Notes: generated by a model from the letters alone, not told the origin. Shown: positions 18,371 through 27,177, counted from the first letter of the stretch. The stretch: DNA of 64,000 bases from Bradyrhizobium retamae (GCF_001440415.1 NZ_LLYA01000001.1:310001-374000); one strand, 5' to 3'. Program-made: numbers and translations.

Positions 18371-19645
18371 ATGACGACAGTGCCGAAAGAACCCCATCAC
18401 GTCGTGATCGTCGGCGCCGGTTTCGGCGGTCTGGAGACCGCCTTTGCCCTCGCCGGAGCGCCGGTCCGGATCACGCTGATCGACCGCCGCAACCATCATC
18501 TGTTCCAGCCGCTGCTCTACCAGGTCGCGACCGCTTCGCTGGCGACGTCGGAAATCGCCTGGCCGATCCGCTATCTCTTGCGCAACCGTCCCGAAGTGAC
18601 GACGCTGTTTGCCAATGTGAATGGCGTCGATGCCGAGGGGAAGCGCGTGCTGCTCGAGGACGGCGACACGATTTCCTACGACACGCTGATCCTCGCCACC
18701 GGCGCCCGCCATGCCTATTTCGGCCACGATGAATGGGAGCCGTTCGCACCGGGCCTGAAGACGCTGGAGGATGCCACGACGCTGCGGCGGCGCATCCTCG
18801 TCGCCTTCGAGCGCGCCGAGCGCGAGACCGACCCGGCGCGCCGCGCGGCGCTACTGACCTTCGTCATTATCGGCGCCGGCCCGACCGGCGTCGAAATGGC
18901 CGGAACAATCGCCGACCTCGCCAAGGACACGCTGCCGCCGGACTTTCGCAACATCGACACCCGCAAGACCCGCGTTCTCCTGATCGAGGCCGGCCCGCGC
19001 GTGCTCGCGGGCTTTCCCGAAGACCTCTCTTCCTACGCGCAGCGCGCGCTGGAGGAACTCGGCGTCGAAGTGGCGTTGGGGCAGCCCGTCACCGAATGTG
19101 CGATCGACGGCGTCGTCTATGGCGGCAACAAGCTGGAGGCCAGGACCATCGTCTGGGCGGCGGGCGTGCGCGCCTCGCGCGCGGCGGAGTGGATGAAGGC
19201 GCCCGCCGACCGCGCCTACCGCCTGAAGGTCGAGCCCGATCTGACCGTGCCCGGCCATCCCGATGTCTTTGCCATCGGCGATACCGTGACGATCGCGGGC
19301 CCCGACGGCAATCTCGTGCCCGGCATCGCGCCGGCGGCCAAGCAGCAGGGGCGCTATGTGGCGGCGTTGATCAAGGCGCGCCTCTCCGGCGGTACGCTGC
19401 CGCCGTTCCGCTACAAGCATGCCGGCAGTCTCGCGCAGATTGGCAAAAAGAAGGCCGTGATCGATTTCGGCCGCATCAAGCTGCGCGGCAATCTCGCATG
19501 GTGGATATGGGGCATCGCCCACATCTACTTCCTGATCGGCCTGCGCAACCGGCTCAGCGTTGCCTTGAGTTGGCTGTGGATTCACGCCCGCGACCAGCGC
19601 GCCGCGCGGCTGATTACGCAGGGCTCGAGCAAGGTCACGGGATAG
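18371..19645 (+). CDS. ndh: Type II NADH:quinone oxidoreductase
   Basis: This 424-residue flavoprotein starts at ATG 18371. It has an N-terminal FAD Rossmann motif VVIVGAGFGGLETAFAL, the NADH-binding VIIGAGPTGVEMAG near residue 165, and the late FAD motif VFAIGDTVTI. A C-terminal hydrophobic/amphipathic segment (LAWWIWGIAHIYFLIGLRNRL) would anchor it to the inner membrane. It oxidises NADH and passes electrons to quinone without pumping protons. It is transcribed alone, with only four bases between its stop and the convergent esterase gene. The family call is firm. Confidence 0.92.
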   Translation: MTTVPKEPHHVVIVGAGFGGLETAFALAGAPVRITLIDRRNHHLFQPLLYQVATASLATSEIAWPIRYLLRNRPEVTTLFANVNGVDAEGKRVLLEDGDTISYDTLILATGARHAYFGHDEWEPFAPGLKTLEDATTLRRRILVAFERAERETDPARRAALLTFVIIGAGPTGVEMAGTIADLAKDTLPPDFRNIDTRKTRVLLIEAGPRVLAGFPEDLSSYAQRALEELGVEVALGQPVTECAIDGVVYGGNKLEARTIVWAAGVRASRAAEWMKAPADRAYRLKVEPDLTVPGHPDVFAIGDTVTIAGPDGNLVPGIAPAAKQQGRYVAALIKARLSGGTLPPFRYKHAGSLAQIGKKKAVIDFGRIKLRGNLAWWIWGIAHIYFLIGLRNRLSVALSWLWIHARDQRAARLITQGSSKVTG

Positions 19646-19649
19646 GGTC

Positions 19650-21317
19650 TCACGGCGCGCAGGCAAAACTGGCGGCGCGGTTCATCGGCCCCGATTTGTA
19701 ATGCGGCCATGCCGGCCATTGGCACAATGGCAGCGCGCGCGTGGTCTCGAACGCCGGCGCTTCGACCTTCTGCTCGATTACCTCGAGATCGCCGGGCGCC
19801 TTGCCGTTCTCGACCCAGTCGACGAGCACCGTCAGCATGTCGACATTGGCGGGTGCGCCGGAGCCGACATGGTCGACACCAGGCGCCGTGTAGAGGCGGG
19901 CGAACGCCGCCGTCTTATCGCGGCCCAGGGTGCGCTGAACGTTCTCGAAGTAGCGTATCCCTGCGTAAGGACTCTGGGCGTAGTCGGCCATGTTCTCGAG
20001 AATCACGAGCTTGCCGCCGCGCGCGGCAAAGCGGCTCAGATCCGGATTGGTTGAATCCATCAGCCGCGATACCTGCAGCAGGCGCTCCCTGTGATCCTCG
20101 GGCCTGTAGGTCGTGACGTCGAGCTTCGGATCGCGCGCGAAGACATATTGAATGCCGCCCGCGCCGTAGATCCAGGCGATGCCGTTCTGAGGCAGCGGCG
20201 GCTGCGCCGGCGCCGCCTTGCCGAGCCACCAGGCGACCCAGCCGCCGGTCGGACCGAACGCAGGAATGTTTTCGCCGGAAACGCCCCAGCCCGGATAATC
20301 GTCGAGGCCGTTCTCCAGCGGGAACGAGAACTTGTACGTCGAATGCAGCGTCCTGATCGCCGCGATCTGCGCTTCCGTCAGGCACTGGTCGCCGCTCTGC
20401 CCCGCCGCGCAGCGCACCGACTCCGGCTGGAATTTCGCCTTGCAGCCAACCGGATCCAGCACCAGCGAATCCTCGGCGCCGTCCGCCTTGTCGCAGGCAG
20501 CAAGCACCGCCTTGGCCACGAGCTCGACCTGCGCGGGACGGATCCAGCCCTCACCCATCGTTGCAAGCCCCGACCGCGTCCCGGCATGCTGCAATCCGAC
20601 CCAGTTGATAACGGGCACGCGGGCAAAGATGCCGTCAAAATCGTCCGGATAGCGCTGCGCCATCGTCAGCCCCTCGCGGCCGCCTTCCGACGATCCCATG
20701 AAATACAGTTTGGCCGGCGGGTTGCCGTAGGCGCGCAGCATCAGGGCAACCGCGGCGTCGCGCACGCGCTTGTAGGAAAGATGGGCGAAATTCTCAAAGG
20801 CCTCGTCATTGAGCGCAAACGTCTGCGGCGGCTCGCCCGGCTTGGTCTCGTGGCCGGAATCGGTGCCATAGGTGACGAACCCGCGCGCCAGTGGCGACGG
20901 CGCGCCGAATGGATACGCCGGCGGCAAGGCAAGCCCGGTAATCAGCACGCCGTTGAAACCGCCGCCACCATATTGCAGCGAGCGGCCGTTCCACTCGACC
21001 GGAAGATTCACCTGAAATTTGATCGGCGGCGCCTTGGGATCGGCCGGCGCGATCTGGCCGAGGACCTTGCAGAATTCCGGATTGGCCGGCGTGACGCGCG
21101 CCGCCGGCGTCGGTGCTCTTTCGGCGACGGCGAGCGGCGACGGCGCGACCATGGTCGCAGAATCGATTCGCACGGCATTGTCGACCGGCCGGATCAGGTC
21201 GCTGCAGGTCGCGGCGGGATCGCCGACCATCTTTGCGGCCGTCGCGTCTGCGGCAAAGAGCGAGGTCGCAGCGATCAGCAAAGCCAATTGGATCATTTGG
21301 AATCTGAGACGTTGCAT
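19650..21317 (-). CDS. Tannase/feruloyl esterase family protein, secreted
   Basis: The 555-residue protein starts at ATG 21317 with a signal peptide ending around AADATAAK. The nucleophile segment is FMGSSEGGREGL with Ser210, and a C-terminal histidine lies in TAPGVDHVGSG; the fungal-type tannase fold also uses paired cysteines, several of which are present. Such enzymes hydrolyse gallate or ferulate esters outside the cytoplasm. Position downstream of a binding protein, ferredoxin and CYP199A, near a feruloyl-CoA synthase, fits release of plant phenolic acids. Substrate specificity is not determined. Confidence 0.85.
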   Translation of the reverse strand: MQRLRFQMIQLALLIAATSLFAADATAAKMVGDPAATCSDLIRPVDNAVRIDSATMVAPSPLAVAERAPTPAARVTPANPEFCKVLGQIAPADPKAPPIKFQVNLPVEWNGRSLQYGGGGFNGVLITGLALPPAYPFGAPSPLARGFVTYGTDSGHETKPGEPPQTFALNDEAFENFAHLSYKRVRDAAVALMLRAYGNPPAKLYFMGSSEGGREGLTMAQRYPDDFDGIFARVPVINWVGLQHAGTRSGLATMGEGWIRPAQVELVAKAVLAACDKADGAEDSLVLDPVGCKAKFQPESVRCAAGQSGDQCLTEAQIAAIRTLHSTYKFSFPLENGLDDYPGWGVSGENIPAFGPTGGWVAWWLGKAAPAQPPLPQNGIAWIYGAGGIQYVFARDPKLDVTTYRPEDHRERLLQVSRLMDSTNPDLSRFAARGGKLVILENMADYAQSPYAGIRYFENVQRTLGRDKTAAFARLYTAPGVDHVGSGAPANVDMLTVLVDWVENGKAPGDLEVIEQKVEAPAFETTRALPLCQWPAWPHYKSGPMNRAASFACAP

Positions 21318-21552
21318 CCTTCCCCCTCCGCTGTCGCCGCGCTTTTTGCCGGTCGTCGGGCTTACAATGGCTCGCTCGGCACGGGCGTCAATCGAATAAA
21401 ATCGGCGCCGCCTGCCTATGCGTTGACATCCACTATGCGGCGATACCCCCACCCATAGCCGATGCTCCGCCATCGGCGTTCTTCTAAAGAACGGCGGCCA
21501 CAGGCCGCCTATGCCTCCTCCGCACGCGGGAGAGGGAGGGCAGCGGTGACTT

Positions 21553-22767
21553 TCATTTCACCAGCGAGCAGCCGCCGTCGGCGAGCGGGCGGAAAGCCTG
21601 GTCGGCCGGAATCGTCGAGACCAGCTTGTAGTAGTCGTACTGGTATTTCGATTCTTCCGGCTTCTTCACCTCGAACAGGTACATCGGGTGGATGACGCGG
21701 CCGTCCTGGCGGATGGTGACATCGCCGAACAGCTTGTCCTTGCCCTTGAACTTCTTCATCTCAGGCACCGCATCCTTGGCATGGTCGCTGCCGGTCGCGG
21801 CCACCGCGTTGAGATAGGCGAGCGTCGAGGCATAGACGCCGGCCTGATTGCCGCTTGGCATCTTGCCGTTCACGCCCGGCCGCGCTGCGAAGCGCTTTGC
21901 AAACGCGCGGGTGTTTTCATCCATGTCCCAGTAAAACGCCTCGAACAATTGCAGGCCCTGGCCTACCTTCAGCCCCATGCCATGGACGTCGTTGATGAAC
22001 AGCAGGAACGCCACCATCGTCTGTCCGCTTTGCTGAAGCCCGAACTCGGCCGCCTGCTTCACCGCATTGACAGTGTCGCCGCCGGCATTGGCGAGGCCGA
22101 TGACCTTCGCCTTGGAATTCTGCGCCTGCAGCAGAAGCGAGGCAAAGTCCGGCGTGTTGAGCGGATGCTTGGCCGAGCCCAGCACCTTGCCGCCATGCTT
22201 TTCGATGTAGTTGGTGGCCTCGGCCTCGATGCCCTGGCCGAGCGCAAAATTCACCGTGATGAAGTACCATTCCTTGCCGCCGCGCGCCATCATCGCCGCC
22301 GCGGTCGAGTTGCCGGTCGCCCAGGCGTCATTGACCCACTGGATGGTGTTGGGCGAGCAGGCCTTGCCGGTCAGGTCGGAGCTCGCCGTCGACGACGCCA
22401 GGAACGTCATGCGGCTATCGCGCAGCAGTGAGTTGATGGTGAGCCCAACGGCGGAATTCGGCACGTCGACCACGGCATCGACGCCATCGACGTCGAGCCA
22501 TTTGCGAACGATCGCCGAACCGACGTCGGCCTTGTTCTGGTGATCGGCATAGACGATCTCGACCTTGATACCCCTGCCGCCGCCGTTGAAATCCTCCGCC
22601 GCCATGCGCGCGGCTTCCACGGAACCCATGCCGTTGGTGTCCTGGAAGATACCGGAAATGTCGTTCAGCACGCCGATGCGCACGACATTGTCGGAAATTT
22701 CCGCGCGCGCCGCGCCTGACGCCACGCAAGACAAGGCAAGCGCGAGACCTAATCTTAAACCCCTCAT
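21553..22767 (-). CDS. Liv-type periplasmic binding protein (no adjacent permease), paralogue A
   Basis: This 404-residue protein has a signal peptide (GLRLGLALALSCVASGAARA) and a type I binding fold starting VVRIGVLNDISGIFQDTNG. It shares segments such as YADHQNKADVG and ADQAFRPLADGGCSLVK with the protein at 25270, so the two are paralogues. The ribosome site GGGAGAG precedes the ATG. It lies between the ferredoxin and tannase genes on the same strand and probably binds an aromatic acid made or used by them. No permease or ATPase gene adjoins it, so it must use another Liv channel. Confidence 0.88.
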   Translation of the reverse strand: MRGLRLGLALALSCVASGAARAEISDNVVRIGVLNDISGIFQDTNGMGSVEAARMAAEDFNGGGRGIKVEIVYADHQNKADVGSAIVRKWLDVDGVDAVVDVPNSAVGLTINSLLRDSRMTFLASSTASSDLTGKACSPNTIQWVNDAWATGNSTAAAMMARGGKEWYFITVNFALGQGIEAEATNYIEKHGGKVLGSAKHPLNTPDFASLLLQAQNSKAKVIGLANAGGDTVNAVKQAAEFGLQQSGQTMVAFLLFINDVHGMGLKVGQGLQLFEAFYWDMDENTRAFAKRFAARPGVNGKMPSGNQAGVYASTLAYLNAVAATGSDHAKDAVPEMKKFKGKDKLFGDVTIRQDGRVIHPMYLFEVKKPEESKYQYDYYKLVSTIPADQAFRPLADGGCSLVK

Positions 22768-22845
22768 TGTTCTCTCCCTTTCGAATTTGATCTTGAGCGT
22801 ACCCGGACTTCGCCGGATTTGACTTCAGTTCAGGTGATTAGGCCG

Positions 22846-23169
22846 TCACAATTGCCGGTCCGGCAGATTGAGAACCAAGCCATCGAGGTCGGTAGCCAAC
22901 TTGATCTGGCAGGACAGCCGGCTGTTGGCCCGCCGTTCGGCCGCGGCGCCGTCCAGCAGTGCGTCCTCGTCGCCGCCCATGGCCGGCAGGCGGGCGAGCC
23001 AGCCCTCGTCGACATAGACGTGGCAGGTGGCGCACATCGCGTTGCCGCCGCATTCGGCCAGAATTCCACCGACATCGTGGCGCGTCGCCGCCTGCATTGC
23101 GCTTTCGCCGTCGCGGGCGTCGATGCGCTGCGGCCGGCCGTCAGGGTGAACAAACGTGATGCTCGGCAT
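22846..23169 (-). CDS. [2Fe-2S] ferredoxin, P450 redox partner
   Basis: The 107-residue protein is a plant/vertebrate-type ferredoxin with cluster ligands C40, C46, C49 (ECGGNAMCATC) and C87 (RLSCQIKL). Spacing matches the putidaredoxin/palustrisredoxin class. The gene starts 12 bases after the CYP199A stop, in the same operon. In Rhodopseudomonas palustris the adjacent ferredoxin passes electrons from a flavin reductase to CYP199A2/A4, and the same role is expected here. No ferredoxin reductase gene is present in the window. Confidence 0.92.
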   Translation of the reverse strand: MPSITFVHPDGRPQRIDARDGESAMQAATRHDVGGILAECGGNAMCATCHVYVDEGWLARLPAMGGDEDALLDGAAAERRANSRLSCQIKLATDLDGLVLNLPDRQL

Positions 23170-23181
23170 GGGCGCGGTCCG

Positions 23182-24417
23182 TCAGGCCGGAGAAATGGTG
23201 ATGGGGAGACTTTCGAGGCCGCGCAGCGTGTTGTTGTAGCGGCGCTTCACCGGACCTGATATCTCGATACTTGCGACCTTGCGCGCGATCGCCGCCAGCA
23301 TCACCTCGCCTTCGAGGCGCGCGACAAGCTGGCCGACGCACATATGGATGCCCGAGCCAAAGCCGACATGCCCCGACGTGCGGCGGGTGACGTCGTAGCG
23401 GTCAGGATTTTCCCATCGCCGCGGATCGCGGTTGGCGGCGCCGAGGAACATCAGAACCTTTTCGCCTTCGCCGATGCGATAACCGGCGAGTTCGACCTCC
23501 CGCGTCGTGGTGCGGAAAAAGGTCTGCACCGGGCTTTCGAACCGGATCGCTTCCTCGAATGCGTTGCGCGCCAGCGTCGGATCGCTGCGCAGCAACGCAA
23601 GCTGATCGGGGAAGCGCGCCAGGCAGTACATCGCGGCGCCGATGCCGTTGACGGTGGTATCGAGCCCGGCCGAAAGCAGCGAGCGCACCAACAGCGGCGC
23701 CTCTTCCGCCGTGATGTCGCCGGCGTCGGCGCGCGCATGGATGCAGGCGCCGAAGCCGCCGGGCGTAAGATTTTCGCGCTGGCACTGCGCGGCGACATAG
23801 GCCTGATGTGGCGCGGAGCGCTCGATCGCCTCCTGGCGCAACTGGTTCGGCGGCCCGAACGCGTTGAAGACCAGGCTCGCATAGGGCAGCAGATTCTCAC
23901 GGCCCTCCTGCTTCAGGCCCATCGCATCAGGAAATACCGAGAGCGGATAGGCCTCTGCTAGATCGGCAACCGCATCGAAACTTCTGCGCGTCAGCAGTTC
24001 GTCGACTTTGGCCGCGGCCATCGCCGTGAAATGCTCGCGGACCTGCTTCATGGCGGTCGGCGACAGCACTTGGGCGAGCACAGAGCGTGTCCTGGTATGC
24101 GCCGGCGGGTCCGCTTCAAGGATGATGCTTTGCGGTCGCCACGGCTTTTCCTTGGCGAAATCGCTCAAGCCCACGCCGCGGCTCGAACAGAAGGTCAGGG
24201 GGTCGTTGAGGACGGCGTGCACCTCGGCAAAGCGTGCGACGCCATAGACGCCCCACTTCTCGAGCCATACCACCGGCCCGGCCTCGCGGAGGACGTCGTG
24301 GATCCGGTGCGGATCCTCGAAAAACTCGGTCGAGAACGGGTCCACGTCCAGATGGGGCACGCCCGCCGGCGCACTCCGTTCCGGGGTTGCAGAATCTATC
24401 CGGGATGTCGCGCTCAT
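23182..24417 (-). CDS. cyp199A: Cytochrome P450 CYP199A family, para-substituted benzoate oxidase
   Basis: The 411-residue P450 starts at ATG 24417 after AGGAGA. It has the I-helix SLLSAGLDTTVNG, the K-helix ExxR in FEEAIRFESPVQTFFR and the heme loop GFGSGIHMCVGQ with Cys360. Long stretches (GVGLSDFAKEKPWRP, EAYPLSVFPDAMGLKQEGRE) match my memory of CYP199A2/A4 almost residue for residue. Those enzymes demethylate 4-methoxybenzoate and oxidise related para-substituted benzoates and cinnamates. It is divergent from a MarR gene. The product 4-hydroxybenzoate or similar would feed ring cleavage elsewhere. Confidence 0.93.
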   Translation of the reverse strand: MSATSRIDSATPERSAPAGVPHLDVDPFSTEFFEDPHRIHDVLREAGPVVWLEKWGVYGVARFAEVHAVLNDPLTFCSSRGVGLSDFAKEKPWRPQSIILEADPPAHTRTRSVLAQVLSPTAMKQVREHFTAMAAAKVDELLTRRSFDAVADLAEAYPLSVFPDAMGLKQEGRENLLPYASLVFNAFGPPNQLRQEAIERSAPHQAYVAAQCQRENLTPGGFGACIHARADAGDITAEEAPLLVRSLLSAGLDTTVNGIGAAMYCLARFPDQLALLRSDPTLARNAFEEAIRFESPVQTFFRTTTREVELAGYRIGEGEKVLMFLGAANRDPRRWENPDRYDVTRRTSGHVGFGSGIHMCVGQLVARLEGEVMLAAIARKVASIEISGPVKRRYNNTLRGLESLPITISPA

Positions 24418-24426
24418 GTGGGTCTC

Positions 24427-24445
24427 CTGCATAATGTTCTTGCAG
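24427..24445. promoter_or_regulatory. Inverted repeat CTGCA-N9-TGCAG between the P450 and MarR genes
   Basis: CTGCA and TGCAG arms are separated by nine bases in the short divergent gap immediately upstream of the P450 ribosome site. This is the natural place for MarR operator DNA controlling both genes. Only five bases per arm match, so the call is tentative. Confidence 0.35.
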
Positions 24446-24464
24446 AGCGGTGGGCGCTGTCTCT

Positions 24465-25028
24465 ATGTCTGGAACGCTGGAGCAGCGTCGGAAAAGCATG
24501 AGCAGGAACAGACAGGCGCGCGCCCCCCGTGCGGGCGCGGCAAGCAGGACCGGACGGGCCGAGCAGGTGCTCGACCTCGACCGTTACGTTCCGGCTCTCA
24601 TCACCTTCATTGCCAACAAATTGTCGCGCAGCGCGACCGTGGTCTATCAGAAGCGCTTCGGGGTCAACGTCACGGAATGGCGGATACTGTCGCTGCTCGC
24701 GATCGAGCCGGAAATTTCGGCGGCGCGGATCTGCCACGTGATCGGCTTCGACAAGGGACCCGTGAGCCGGACGCTGGCCGGCATGGAGGAACGCGGGCTG
24801 GTCAGCATCAGGACCGACCGCGAGGACGGGCGCACCCATTCGATCTCGCTGACCCCGAAGGGCTATGCCACCCATGATCAGGTCATCGCGGTCGCGCTCG
24901 AACGCGAGCGCCGCCTGCTCTCCTGCCTGAGCAAGCCGGAGCGGGAGACCCTGATCGCGCTGCTGCTGCGGGTGCACGGCAATCTCGACGCCGTGAAGGG
25001 CGCGGGCGAAGTCGATACGCGGAGTTGA
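24465..25028 (+). CDS. MarR family regulator divergent from CYP199A
   Basis: The protein has about 187 residues if translation starts at ATG 24465; GTG 24450 and ATG 24498 are alternatives with no clear ribosome site to decide. The winged helix contains VTEWRILSLLAIEPEISAARI and GFDKGPVSRTLAGMEERGLV, then the wing RTDREDGRTHSISLTPKG. MarR proteins of this kind repress aromatic catabolic genes and release DNA on binding an aromatic acid or CoA ester. Its divergent position points to control of the P450 operon. Confidence 0.88.
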   Translation: MSGTLEQRRKSMSRNRQARAPRAGAASRTGRAEQVLDLDRYVPALITFIANKLSRSATVVYQKRFGVNVTEWRILSLLAIEPEISAARICHVIGFDKGPVSRTLAGMEERGLVSIRTDREDGRTHSISLTPKGYATHDQVIAVALERERRLLSCLSKPERETLIALLLRVHGNLDAVKGAGEVDTRS

Positions 25029-25186
25029 GCGGCGCCTATTAGCTGCGCCGCGGCGACCACGCTGCGCATGCGACATCGCATTGCGTCGTGACGATCCGAC
25101 ACGCCCGAACATCCGTTTCTCCCTGTGCGGCCCGGCAATCTCCGTGCTCTGCGATCGACCGCCTATTGAAAACAGGCTCGCACAAA

Positions 25187-25206
25187 TTAGTTGCCTCGGC
25201 AACATA
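25187..25206. promoter_or_regulatory. GTTGCC-TC-GGCAAC palindrome in a convergent gap
   Basis: The sequence TTAGTTGCCTCGGCAACATA contains the same perfect GTTGCC-NN-GGCAAC inverted repeat seen in the livK promoter. It lies between two convergent gene ends, after a TTGAAA, with no recognisable gene directly downstream. It may be an operator left over from a lost promoter, or control a short unannotated transcript. Confidence 0.4.
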
Positions 25207-25232
25207 CATGGCAAACGCCCAAGATGATTTTC

Positions 25233-25262
25233 GGCTGCGGCCGGTTGCTGCCGGCCGCAGCC
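25233..25262. terminator. Strong hairpin between convergent MarR and binding-protein genes
   Basis: A 12-bp perfect stem, GGCTGCGGCCGG with CCGGCCGCAGCC, encloses a six-base loop eight bases beyond the binding-protein stop. No long T-run follows on either strand, so it may act as a bidirectional or Rho-assisted terminator. Confidence 0.6.
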
Positions 25263-25269
25263 AGTCAGG

Positions 25270-26499
25270 TCACCGCTTGACCAGCGGGCAGTTGCCGTCG
25301 CTTTCGGGGCGAAACGCCTGATCGCCCGGGATCGTAGCGACGACCTTCAACAGGTCCCATTTCGACGTGGATTCGTCAGGCTTCTTCACCTCGAGCAGAA
25401 ACAGCGGATGAATCTTGCGCCCGTCTGCGCGGATGGTTCCCTTGCCGAACAGCGGATCGTCGGTCGGCATCGCCTTCATCGCCGACACTACGGCCTTGCC
25501 GTCGGCGGCGCCGCCGACCTTGTCGACGGCCTTCAGATAATGCAGCACCGAAGCATAGACGCCGGCCTGCATGTCGTTCGGATAATTCTTTTGCGGATGG
25601 CGTTCGGCGAACCGTTTTGCAAAAGCGCGTGTGCCGTCATTTAAATCCCAATAGAACGGATTCATGATCTGCGCGCCCTGGGCCGCCTTCAGGCCGAGCG
25701 CAGGAATTCCGTTCATGCCGAGAATCAATCCGACCAACTTCTGCTTTTGCGTCAGCCCGAACTCCGCCGCCTGCTTGATCGACGTGATGGTGTCGTCACC
25801 GGCATTCGCCACGCCGACGATGTCGGCGCCCGAGGCCTGCGCCTGCAGCAGGAACGAGGCATAGTCGGCGGTGCCGAGCGGATGGCGCACGGCGCCGAGC
25901 ACTTCGCCGCCGGAGGCCTTGACGCCTTCCATCGCCTGCTTCTCCAGGTCGTGGCCGAAGGCGTAATCGGCGGTCAGAAAGAACCATTTCTTGCCGCCTT
26001 GGGCTACCACGGCTTTGCCGAGACCCCGGCCATAGGCGTAGGTATCGTAAGTCCAGTGCACGGTATTCGGCGTGCATTTCTCGCCGGTGAGCAGCGCGGT
26101 GCCGGCGCCGGAGCCGATAAAAACCTTGTTCTTCTGCTCGCTCATATTGGCGACCGCGAGCGCAATCGCCGAGTTCGGCAAGTCGAAGATGGCGTCGATG
26201 CTTTCGGTGTCGTACCAGCGCCGCGCGATGCCAACGCCGACGTCGGTCTTGTTCTGATGATCGGCGGTGATGACGTCGACCACCTTGCCGGCAGCCTTGC
26301 CGCCATAGTCCTCCACCGCCATTTGCGCTGATATGACCGAGCCGATGCCCTGGTAGGTCGAGAACACGCCCGACTGGTCGTTGAGCACGCCGATCCGGAC
26401 GCGGTCCTGGGCTTGGGCCTGGGCTTGGTCTTGGGGAGCGCCGGCAAATATTCCGCCGAGCGCGACCACGAGCACTCCTGTGCGAAAAAGCTGTCGCAT
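25270..26499 (-). CDS. Liv-type periplasmic binding protein (no adjacent permease), paralogue B
   Basis: This 409-residue protein has a signal peptide with an unusual AQ-repeat near the cleavage region (QDQAQAQAQDRV), then VRIGVLNDQSGVFSTYQGIG. It resembles the protein at 21553 over its length, including ITADHQNKTDVG and DQAFRPESDGNCPLVKR. It stands alone, divergent from a MarR gene, with a CTTATA-N3-TATAAG operator candidate between. A separately regulated aromatic-acid receptor sharing a distant Liv channel is the simplest reading. The ligand is unknown. Confidence 0.88.
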   Translation of the reverse strand: MRQLFRTGVLVVALGGIFAGAPQDQAQAQAQDRVRIGVLNDQSGVFSTYQGIGSVISAQMAVEDYGGKAAGKVVDVITADHQNKTDVGVGIARRWYDTESIDAIFDLPNSAIALAVANMSEQKNKVFIGSGAGTALLTGEKCTPNTVHWTYDTYAYGRGLGKAVVAQGGKKWFFLTADYAFGHDLEKQAMEGVKASGGEVLGAVRHPLGTADYASFLLQAQASGADIVGVANAGDDTITSIKQAAEFGLTQKQKLVGLILGMNGIPALGLKAAQGAQIMNPFYWDLNDGTRAFAKRFAERHPQKNYPNDMQAGVYASVLHYLKAVDKVGGAADGKAVVSAMKAMPTDDPLFGKGTIRADGRKIHPLFLLEVKKPDESTSKWDLLKVVATIPGDQAFRPESDGNCPLVKR

Positions 26500-26549
26500 G
26501 CGTTCCCTCCTGCATGGAAAAGGCGGCCTTCGCGACCGCTTCGAAGTTA

Positions 26550-26564
26550 CTTATATTTTATAAG
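26550..26564. promoter_or_regulatory. Inverted repeat CTTATA-TTT-TATAAG, candidate MarR operator
   Basis: A perfect 6-bp inverted repeat with a three-base spacer lies in the divergent gap between the binding-protein and MarR genes. Its AT-rich sequence could also serve as a -10 region for either direction. Size and position fit a MarR dimer site. Confidence 0.5.
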
Positions 26565-26590
26565 CATTTTGAGGATTGTCAATTCAGGTG

Positions 26591-27139
26591 ATGCCGTGCG
26601 AGCTATTGCCCATGGAAAGAATCGGAAAGATTTCGACACGCAAGGGCAACGGAGCGGCCAGACCGGCCGAGCCGGACTCGGCGCGAAAACTCGACCTCAC
26701 CGCGCTGCAGCAGACCCCGGGATTCATGATCCGGATCCTGCAGTTGGAGAACTTCGAGGCGTTCTATCCGTATTTCGAGTCCCTAAACCTTTCGCCGCTC
26801 GAATACGCCATCCTGGTTACGGTGCGGGACAACAAGACGGTGACGCAGAGCGAACTCGCCGCCGTGTTGAAGATGCAGCTCCCCAACCTCGTGAAAATCC
26901 TGTCACGGATGGAGGAAGCCGGCGTCTTGAAGCGGAAGCGATCCGCGCGGGACAAGCGCGCGGTCGAGCTCAGCCTCAGCGTGGCGGGCGAGAGGCGCGC
27001 TGACGAGGCCAGCCGGCTTGGCGAGAGCTTTAATGCCCAGACGCTTTCCGCGCTCAGCAAGAGCGAGCAGACGGCATTTCTCCAGATGCTGGTGCGGCTG
27101 GTCGAGGCGCACAAGCACGCGGCGTCCCGACGCGCCTAG
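26591..27139 (+). CDS. MarR family regulator divergent from binding protein B
   Basis: The protein is about 182 residues from ATG 26591; GTG 26588 (12 bases after GAGGA) and ATG 26612 are alternatives. The winged helix is visible in YAILVTVRDNKTVTQSELAAVLKMQLPNLVKILSRMEEAGVLKRKRSARDKRAVELSLS. Its gene stop lies inside a palindromic hairpin at 27137. It most likely governs the adjacent binding protein gene and perhaps its own, through the inverted repeat upstream. The inducer is unknown. Confidence 0.86.
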   Translation: MPCELLPMERIGKISTRKGNGAARPAEPDSARKLDLTALQQTPGFMIRILQLENFEAFYPYFESLNLSPLEYAILVTVRDNKTVTQSELAAVLKMQLPNLVKILSRMEEAGVLKRKRSARDKRAVELSLSVAGERRADEASRLGESFNAQTLSALSKSEQTAFLQMLVRLVEAHKHAASRRA

Positions 27140-27177
27140 AGCCCTTTCGGTTCTGATTCAATCAGAACAGGGCTCTA
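27137..27177. repeat. TAGAGCCC...GGGCTCTA hairpin of a dispersed rhizobial repeat
   Basis: The stem pairs TAGAGCCCT and GTTCTGATT with ATCAGAAC and AGGGCTCTA. The next 50 bases (TTTGACGCGTTTTCTTGACGCG, then CCACTTCGCTTGAAAACG) continue a widespread rhizobial intergenic element. The first base triplet is the TAG stop of the MarR gene. It separates convergent MarR and feruloyl-CoA synthase genes and can act as a terminator. Confidence 0.75.

Noticed and set aside
20091..21458. 455-residue plus-strand reading frame
   Set aside because: Antisense shadow of the tannase-family gene; no motif and no ribosome site.
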